Shown here one piece after another: positions 59,058 to 64,000 of a stretch of 64,000 nt of DNA (positions are counted from its first letter, which is position 1; each line of letters starts with the position of its first letter). Origin of the DNA: Sphingomonas rosea (GTDB lineage: Bacteria; Pseudomonadota; Alphaproteobacteria; Sphingomonadales; Sphingomonadaceae); assembly GCF_039538065.1 (NCBI RefSeq), contig NZ_BAABBR010000001.1, positions 620,001 through 684,000 of the forward strand, given 5' to 3'. The position numbers were made by a program, and so were the translations under genes. The notes beneath the pieces are model-generated. The model saw nothing but the letters and a program-made list of their open reading frames with translations. It was not told where the DNA came from and made no database searches.

Positions 59058-60263
59058 TCAGCGCTCCAGCCCGAGTTTCGAGACCAGGCCGGCCTCCAGC
59101 GTGTCGAGGTCACGGGCGAGCACGCTCTTGCGCTTGATCTCGTCGATGAGGACGCCGCGGTCGATCGCCGGGCCGATCACTTGCGGGTCGCTGGCGAGCG
59201 TATAGTCCGCGTCTCGGCCGAGCGCGGTTTCGACGTCGCTCGTCTTCACGGTCTTGAAGAGCGACTTCTCCATCCGGTTGAGGACGATCTCGACCGGTAC
59301 TGCGCCAAGCTCCTGTTCGGCGAGTAGGTCGAGCTGGCGGCGCGCCTGGTAGAGGCCCGGGATGCTGAGGTCGGTGACGAGCAGGACGCGGTCGCTCCGC
59401 GCGACGAGCGACAGCGACCAGTGGGTCCAGTTGGCCGGAAGGTCGACGAACACCGTCCCATAGTCGCGCTGAGCCCGCTCGACGACGGCGAGGACCTGGT
59501 CGCTGGTGATCGCCTCGAGCGGCAGCATCTGCGGCGGTGCAGCGACGACCGCGAGCCCGCTCGGATGCTGAACGGCGACCGAGCGGAGAAGCTCGCTGTC
59601 GAGACGGGCGCCGGCTTCGATAAGGTCGGCGAGCGACAGCTTGGGTTTGAGGCCGAGCTGGAAGGCGACGTCGCCGAACTGGACGTCGAGGTCGATCAGG
59701 CAGGCCTCCCGCCCGTGCGCAGCCTCGTTGTGCGCGAAGCGGCAGGCGAGCTGGGTCAGCATCGCCGTCGCGCCGCAGCCGCCGCGCGCCTTGATCACGC
59801 TGACGAGCCGCGACGAACGCGCGACCGCCGCAACGTCCTTGCGCTCGATCTCGGCCATCAGCGGCGCGATCGAGGTTTCGAGATCGTCGAGGGATAGCGG
59901 GAGGGGAAGCACGTCGTGCGCCCCGCTCCGGAGCAGCGACCGGACCAGCGCCAGAGGCGGCTCGTAGGCCGCCGCGATGATGGGCATGTCGCCCGCCGCC
60001 GCGACCAGCCGCTCGAACCGCTTGATCGAGGCCGGCGTGTCGGCATCGACCTGGATCACCGCCACGGCCGCATGCGACATCTCGGTCGGATCGACCCATT
60101 CGGTGACCGGCAGGATGCTGAGCGACAATGGCATGCCGAGGACGCGTGCGCCGAACAGGGCGTCGAGGTCGCCGTCGGCTCCGCTCAGATAGAGATGGAC
60201 GCCCACCTCCTTGCCCTGAAGTCGCCAGACCTTGGCCGTGTCGCTGTGATTCATCATTGTCAT
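59058..60263 (-). CDS. cpaE: Tad pilus localisation ATPase CpaE/TadZ
   Basis: 401 residues. The N-terminal receiver-like domain (about 20-135) lacks the usual phosphate-acceptor context, and the MinD/ParA-like ATPase domain (about 150-390) has the deviant Walker A KARGGCGAT and the motif LIDLDVQFGD. CpaE/TadZ marks the cell pole for pilus assembly. ATG 60263 follows GGAGG by eight bases, which marks it as a re-initiation point in the operon. Confidence 0.92.
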   Translation of the reverse strand: MTMMNHSDTAKVWRLQGKEVGVHLYLSGADGDLDALFGARVLGMPLSLSILPVTEWVDPTEMSHAAVAVIQVDADTPASIKRFERLVAAAGDMPIIAAAYEPPLALVRSLLRSGAHDVLPLPLSLDDLETSIAPLMAEIERKDVAAVARSSRLVSVIKARGGCGATAMLTQLACRFAHNEAAHGREACLIDLDVQFGDVAFQLGLKPKLSLADLIEAGARLDSELLRSVAVQHPSGLAVVAAPPQMLPLEAITSDQVLAVVERAQRDYGTVFVDLPANWTHWSLSLVARSDRVLLVTDLSIPGLYQARRQLDLLAEQELGAVPVEIVLNRMEKSLFKTVKTSDVETALGRDADYTLASDPQVIGPAIDRGVLIDEIKRKSVLARDLDTLEAGLVSKLGLER

Positions 60264-60320
60264 TGCCCGTGCCTCCGGCAGGCGGCCCGTGCACGCTCGA
60301 AGCGGCGCTCGCGGTCAGGC

Positions 60321-60938
60321 TCAGTTCGACGCACCGCACTCATCCGTGCTTGAGCAATCGCCATCCTCGAGGGTCAGGGAGGCTTTGGCGGGCGGCAGAT
60401 TCAGGGTCGCCGCGCCGAACAGGATCAGTGGCGTGAAGGTACGATTGCCGACCTCGATCGTGGTTAGCGGCGAGACGTCGGGGCCGGTCGGATTTCCTGC
60501 ATAGCCGAGGCCGACGTTGCGATAGGTGACCGTCACGTCTTCCGCCGCGATCGTCGGATCGAACTTCTGCATCCAGGCAACGATCGCATCGAACGCGTCG
60601 GTATCGATGTCACCGGTCGCTTTCGTGGTGCCCGTCACATCGCAGGCCGCGCTCGTGCACACGGCATTGTCGAACAAGGCCACCGACACCTTGTCGCCCC
60701 CCGGGATGTTGTCGGAGCCGACGAAGTCGTTGTCGACGATCGTGGCCACGGGGTCGCTGACGATGGCATAACGGACGCCCATCTGGGTCGCTTTCTCCGC
60801 CTTGTTCATTTCCCACATCAGCCGCCCGGCATCGATCGTACCGAGGAGAAGCAGGCCGAGAATCGGGAGCACGAGGGCGAATTCGGCGGCGCTCGCCGCT
60901 CGTTCGCAGGCAAGGATGGCGCGGGCGCGGCGGATCAT
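60321..60938 (-). CDS. TadE-like minor pseudopilin
   Basis: 205 residues. The N-terminal prepilin-type segment ASAAEFALVLPILGLLLLGTIDAG has the TadE hydrophobic helix and a Glu in the expected place. The C-terminal half carries four Cys, probably in periplasmic disulfides. TadE and TadF are processed by the prepilin peptidase and help initiate the pilus. Its ATG overlaps the preceding TadE gene stop. Confidence 0.85.
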   Translation of the reverse strand: MIRRARAILACERAASAAEFALVLPILGLLLLGTIDAGRLMWEMNKAEKATQMGVRYAIVSDPVATIVDNDFVGSDNIPGGDKVSVALFDNAVCTSAACDVTGTTKATGDIDTDAFDAIVAWMQKFDPTIAAEDVTVTYRNVGLGYAGNPTGPDVSPLTTIEVGNRTFTPLILFGAATLNLPPAKASLTLEDGDCSSTDECGASN

Positions 60939-61456
60939 ATGCCCACCACCGGCGCCTGGTTCGACGCCGTGACGCTCAGCCCGTCGAAGTCGAGACCGAT
61001 CAGCCGAGCGAGCGGCGAATAGGGCACCGTCGCCGAGACAGTGACATAGGGAACATCGTCCCGCGCGGTGTAAACACCCGCAAATGGCCGCTCCCCGGTC
61101 GTCGCGTCGGCGCTGTTATCCGCGCACTGGATGGTGACCGTGATCGTGTCGTTGCTGGTCCAGTAGCGGAGCAGGGGCTGGTCGCCGTCCGCCACCGCTG
61201 GCGTGCCGAAGCGGACCTGGTTCTTGATCGCCTCCTCGTCGGCGGCCGTGCCATCGCAGGGCATGCTGCCGAAATTCTGCCGCGCCGCATATCGCGCGCC
61301 GTCGCGGACGGCCTTCACCACGACATGCTCGTCGAGGAAGAAATTGCCGGTCTCGAGCGCCCCGAACATTAGGATCAGAAGCAGCGGCGTGACCATCGCG
61401 GTCTCGGCGGCGGCAGTGCCGCGCTCTTCGCTCGCAAGGCGGCGGATCAACCCCAT
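60935..61456 (-). CDS. Second TadE-like minor pseudopilin
   Basis: 173 residues. The N-terminus GTAAAETAMVTPLLLILMFGALETGNFF is the TadE helix; a short Cys-containing periplasmic domain follows. ATG 61456 overlaps the TadG stop (TGATG) and its stop overlaps the other TadE gene's start (ATGA), so TadG, TadE and TadE are translated as a block. Confidence 0.86.
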   Translation of the reverse strand: MGLIRRLASEERGTAAAETAMVTPLLLILMFGALETGNFFLDEHVVVKAVRDGARYAARQNFGSMPCDGTAADEEAIKNQVRFGTPAVADGDQPLLRYWTSNDTITVTIQCADNSADATTGERPFAGVYTARDDVPYVTVSATVPYSPLARLIGLDFDGLSVTASNQAPVVGI

Positions 61457-63027
61457 CACCGCACCAGATACGGCATGTCGCGCCGCACCACTTGCGCGGC
61501 AGCGCCGCCCGGATCGACCGTTCCGATGACTTCCAGATAGATCTCGTTGCCGCCGTCCCCATTTCCGCGTCCGGGAGGCGCCACGCCTGGTTCGACGAGG
61601 AACATGTTGACCCATTTGCCGATCTTTACCGGCGTGGAGGCACCTTTGAGGGCGGAACAATTACTTCCGACCGCGACCTGCACCACACGGCGGTCACGGG
61701 AAGGATCGGGCACGGTGGCGTTGCACTGGGGCGTCCCGAACTGGCGGTCGGTCCCGCTCGTGTCACCGGGAATGAAGTTGTTGTCTATCTCCCAGCGATA
61801 GGTCTCGTACCGGGTCATCGTCGACGCGTTCGCCGGGATCCGGGACGCATGATATTTGTTGAAATAGTCGCCGCGCGCCCACTTGCCGTCACCAAAGCGC
61901 GGGTTCGTGCCGGGACAAGCCGAGTTGTAGCTCGTGTAGTGGCAGTTGTCGCGCGGCAGCCCCATGGCGTCGATCACGTTGTTCGCGTCGATCCGCGTCA
62001 TCGCCGTATCGCCGGCCAGCTTGGCCCGCGGCGAGAAACGATTGGCCGCGGTGCCGATGAGGTGCCAGCCTTCATTATTGAGATTGGTGGTATGGTTCGC
62101 CTTGAATCCGCACTGCTTGGCGCCGCTCGACCGAACCAGGTCCTTGGTGACGTTTTGTGCCGGTGGGCAGGCCGAGCCGAGGCATGGCGCCAGGGTCACG
62201 CCGGCGCCGCTGCTGATGTCGTAGATGTCGAAGCGGGTGTTGATCGCCGTGATCGCCGGGGTCGGGGAACCCGTGCTGACGCTTTGACTGCCCTCGATCT
62301 GCTGGCACTGGAATACCGGATTCTCGAATGCCAGCCCCTTTTGCGTCGAGCCGGCATCCTGCGGGCCGATGTAGCCAAAATTACCCGGCGACCAGTTGTT
62401 GCCCGTCTGCGAGACGGCCCGGATACCGGCGCCGCGGATCGCGTCCCAGTCGATCGCCGCGCCGGTCGGGGGGCAGATCATCAAGGGCGGCACCTTGCAC
62501 AGCGCCGTGCCGAGACCCGCCCGGGCCTTGGCCGGAAGGTCGCCGGACGTGATCGCCCCGACGATCGGCGTCAGCGCGAAATTGGCGCGCCGCGCGCCCA
62601 CGACAATTTCGACGAACCGCGCTTCCGCGACCGTTTCGGCCGGCGTGGTCGCAGCCTTGTCGGCGAAGAAGCGGATGCTTGAAGCCGTGTCGTCGGTGAT
62701 GCCCGAACCATCGGCGTCGCAGACTCCCGTTTCGGCGATCGTCACCGGCAGGCCCCCGCCGTCATTGGCGAGGCGGGTCTCGTTCTGAATGACTTCGCGG
62801 GCCGCGGCGACGGCCCGGCCGCACGCGCCGGCTTCACCGTCGAGCTGGCTCGCGGCAGCCAGCGCGGCCTGATCGGCGGCGCTCTGAAGTTCGGTGTCGA
62901 GGGTCGCCATGCGGGCATAGTCGAAGGCGATACCTCCGGCCGCGATCAAACCGACAAGCGACAGCGCGACGATCGGAGCAACCGCTCCCGTTTCCTCTCC
63001 CGCCAGCCATCGGCACTTACCGAGCAC
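61456..63027 (-). CDS. tadG: TadG-like pilus assembly protein
   Basis: 523 residues from a GTG at 63027, with GGGGAG upstream. The Tad_N segment ETGAVAPIVALSLVGLIAAGGIAFDYAR gives one membrane helix; SAADQAALAAA follows as usual. The large remainder is periplasmic, Cys-rich (more than ten Cys) and without a recognised von Willebrand factor A domain. TadG proteins anchor or regulate the pilus. Confidence 0.85.
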   Translation of the reverse strand: MLGKCRWLAGEETGAVAPIVALSLVGLIAAGGIAFDYARMATLDTELQSAADQAALAAASQLDGEAGACGRAVAAAREVIQNETRLANDGGGLPVTIAETGVCDADGSGITDDTASSIRFFADKAATTPAETVAEARFVEIVVGARRANFALTPIVGAITSGDLPAKARAGLGTALCKVPPLMICPPTGAAIDWDAIRGAGIRAVSQTGNNWSPGNFGYIGPQDAGSTQKGLAFENPVFQCQQIEGSQSVSTGSPTPAITAINTRFDIYDISSGAGVTLAPCLGSACPPAQNVTKDLVRSSGAKQCGFKANHTTNLNNEGWHLIGTAANRFSPRAKLAGDTAMTRIDANNVIDAMGLPRDNCHYTSYNSACPGTNPRFGDGKWARGDYFNKYHASRIPANASTMTRYETYRWEIDNNFIPGDTSGTDRQFGTPQCNATVPDPSRDRRVVQVAVGSNCSALKGASTPVKIGKWVNMFLVEPGVAPPGRGNGDGGNEIYLEVIGTVDPGGAAAQVVRRDMPYLVR

Positions 63028-63042
63028 GACTCAAAACTCCCC

Positions 63043-63354
63043 TTAGTTGACCCCGCCGCCGCCACCACCACCACCGCTTCCGCTCACTGCCTGCGAGGTG
63101 CTGACCCGTTGGACGTCCTTCACCTTGTCGGTGCGGTAGCGCTTCGCGGCCGCGGCGGCCTTGTCGGCATCGCTCCCCGGCTGGCGCGCGTCGGCGGCGT
63201 AGACGGGATCCGGATTGATCGTCTGCACCGCCTTGTTCCAGGCGACAGCCTCGCCGAACTGGCGATCGACCGAGCCGGTGCGCGCATCGACCGTATTGCA
63301 GCCGGCAAGGCCGGCCGTCGCGACGATGAGGATCAGGCGGTGCTTAGAGGACAT
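63043..63354 (-). CDS. Small Tad-locus lipoprotein with Gly-rich tail
   Basis: 103 residues from ATG 63354, with AAGGA nine bases upstream. The signal sequence ends in lipobox AGC (LAGCNTVD). A short polar region is followed by a C-terminal tail of eight consecutive Gly. It sits where cpaD is found in many Tad loci, but it is shorter and has no clear CpaD domain, so it may be a reduced pilotin-like protein or an unrelated lipoprotein. It overlaps the secretin gene's 3' end by 11 bases. Confidence 0.65.
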   Translation of the reverse strand: MSSKHRLILIVATAGLAGCNTVDARTGSVDRQFGEAVAWNKAVQTINPDPVYAADARQPGSDADKAAAAAKRYRTDKVKDVQRVSTSQAVSGSGGGGGGGGVN

Positions 63355-64000
63355 GGCCATAATCCTTTTCAAAGCCGGTCGGCTTGGCCGCGGCAGTGGA
63401 TGGGGCCCCGCCCGCTGCAGGCGGCGGCGTTGATGGGCTCGTCACTCCGAGTTCGGGCGCGGCGCCGACGCCGGTGTCGGTTCGCCCGAGGAGGAAGAGG
63501 TCGGCTTCGTTCGGGGTGCGCACCCGGTCGGTCGGGACCTTGAGCTGGTCGGGCCGCACCGGCCGGACGAGCCGCGGGGTGACGATGATCACCAGCTCGG
63601 TCTCCTCGCGCTGGAAGCCGGTCGAGCGGAACAGCGTTCCGATGATCGGCAGCGAGCCGAGCAGCGGCACCTGCCGGATGGTATCCTGGAAGTCGCGGCG
63701 AAGCAGGCCCGCCATGGCGAAGCTCTCGCCGTCGCGCATCTCGACCACGGTCTTGGCGCGGCGGGTCTGGAGGCCCGGCACGCGAAGCCCGTTGATGATC
63801 ACCGAGGCGGTCGGATCGATCGAGCTGACCTCGGGCTCGACGACGAGGTTGATGACCCCGTCGGCCAGCACGGTCGGGGTGAAGGCGAGGCTGACGCCGA
63901 ATGGCTTGAACTGGACGGTGATCGCCTGGCTGCCGCCGCCGTTGTTCGTCCCCCCGCCATTGCCCTGGACGGTGGGGATCGGGAACTCGCCGCCCGCGAG
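63344..64000 (-). CDS. cpaC: Tad pilus outer-membrane secretin CpaC, 5' part outside the window
   Basis: 218 codons of the C-terminal half are inside the window; the frame is open to base 64000. The secretin domain signatures VQFKPFGVSLAFTPTV, VEPEVSSID, RVPGLQTRRAKTVVEM and VPLLGSLPIIGTLFRS are present. The N-terminal signal peptide and BON/pilus-and-secretin domains lie beyond the right edge. It makes the channel through which the Tad pilus leaves the cell. Confidence 0.92.
   Translation of the reverse strand, partial: LAGGEFPIPTVQGNGGGTNNGGGSQAITVQFKPFGVSLAFTPTVLADGVINLVVEPEVSSIDPTASVIINGLRVPGLQTRRAKTVVEMRDGESFAMAGLLRRDFQDTIRQVPLLGSLPIIGTLFRSTGFQREETELVIIVTPRLVRPVRPDQLKVPTDRVRTPNEADLFLLGRTDTGVGAAPELGVTSPSTPPPAAGGAPSTAAAKPTGFEKDYGHVL

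Noticed and set aside
57717-59327. Plus-strand frame of 536 codons
   Set aside because: Antisense to cpaF and the end of cpaE.

Overview
The window is GC-rich DNA with dense, overlapping genes. It looks like an alphaproteobacterial chromosome, most plausibly from the sphingomonads: a Tad/Cpa pilus locus, DUF2585 and DUF808 proteins, a PagL-like lipid A enzyme, a Phe/Tyr catabolic cluster and alphaproteobacterial-type intergenic palindromes are all present. Taxonomy is inferred from gene content only. No phage, insertion sequence, CRISPR array or rRNA was seen.

Layout. 1-9010 (minus, runs off the left end) is a very large Ig-like/VCBS-type repeat adhesin, followed by a 0.6 kb intergenic region. 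9.6-12.2 kb holds a TonB-like protein, an L,D-transpeptidase and a glycine-zipper lipoprotein. 12.5-16.3 kb is regulatory: a hybrid PAS kinase with its LuxR-type regulator, tRNA-Ser(GCU) and a Crp/Fnr regulator. 16.3-29.4 kb is mostly housekeeping and envelope genes: pyrC, ygfZ, acnA, corA, a CDF exporter, crcB, serS and several small or DUF proteins.

29.5-34.1 kb is an aromatic amino-acid module: phenylalanine hydroxylase (phhA), a DOPA-dioxygenase-like protein, pterin carbinolamine dehydratase (phhB), 4-hydroxyphenylpyruvate dioxygenase (hppD), a 3-oxoadipyl-CoA-type thiolase and PaaD. The most interesting object in the window lies upstream of phhA: a 19-codon leader ORF with three consecutive Tyr codons, mutually exclusive hairpins and an intrinsic terminator. 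This is a complete transcription attenuator that would sense tyrosine, the product of PhhA.

34.3-43 kb (minus) is a tightly overlapping supraoperon: a trp leader peptide with four Trp codons and a terminator, then trpD, trpCF (fused), trpB, trpA, an SDR gene, a class II DAHP synthase, aroA and a compact aroC. 43-53.5 kb carries panE, a GGDEF/EAL protein, a PAS hybrid kinase, a LytS/LytTR-type two-component pair, an HD protein and an M1 aminopeptidase. 54-64 kb (minus) is the Tad/Cpa type IVc pilus locus, running off the right end inside the CpaC secretin.

Two genome-style features recur. Eight convergent gene pairs end inside one shared CTAG, so both stop codons overlap by four bases. Many co-directional genes are joined by NTGA stop/start overlaps, including CTGA junctions where crcB and aroA have no conventional start codon and appear to begin at CTG.
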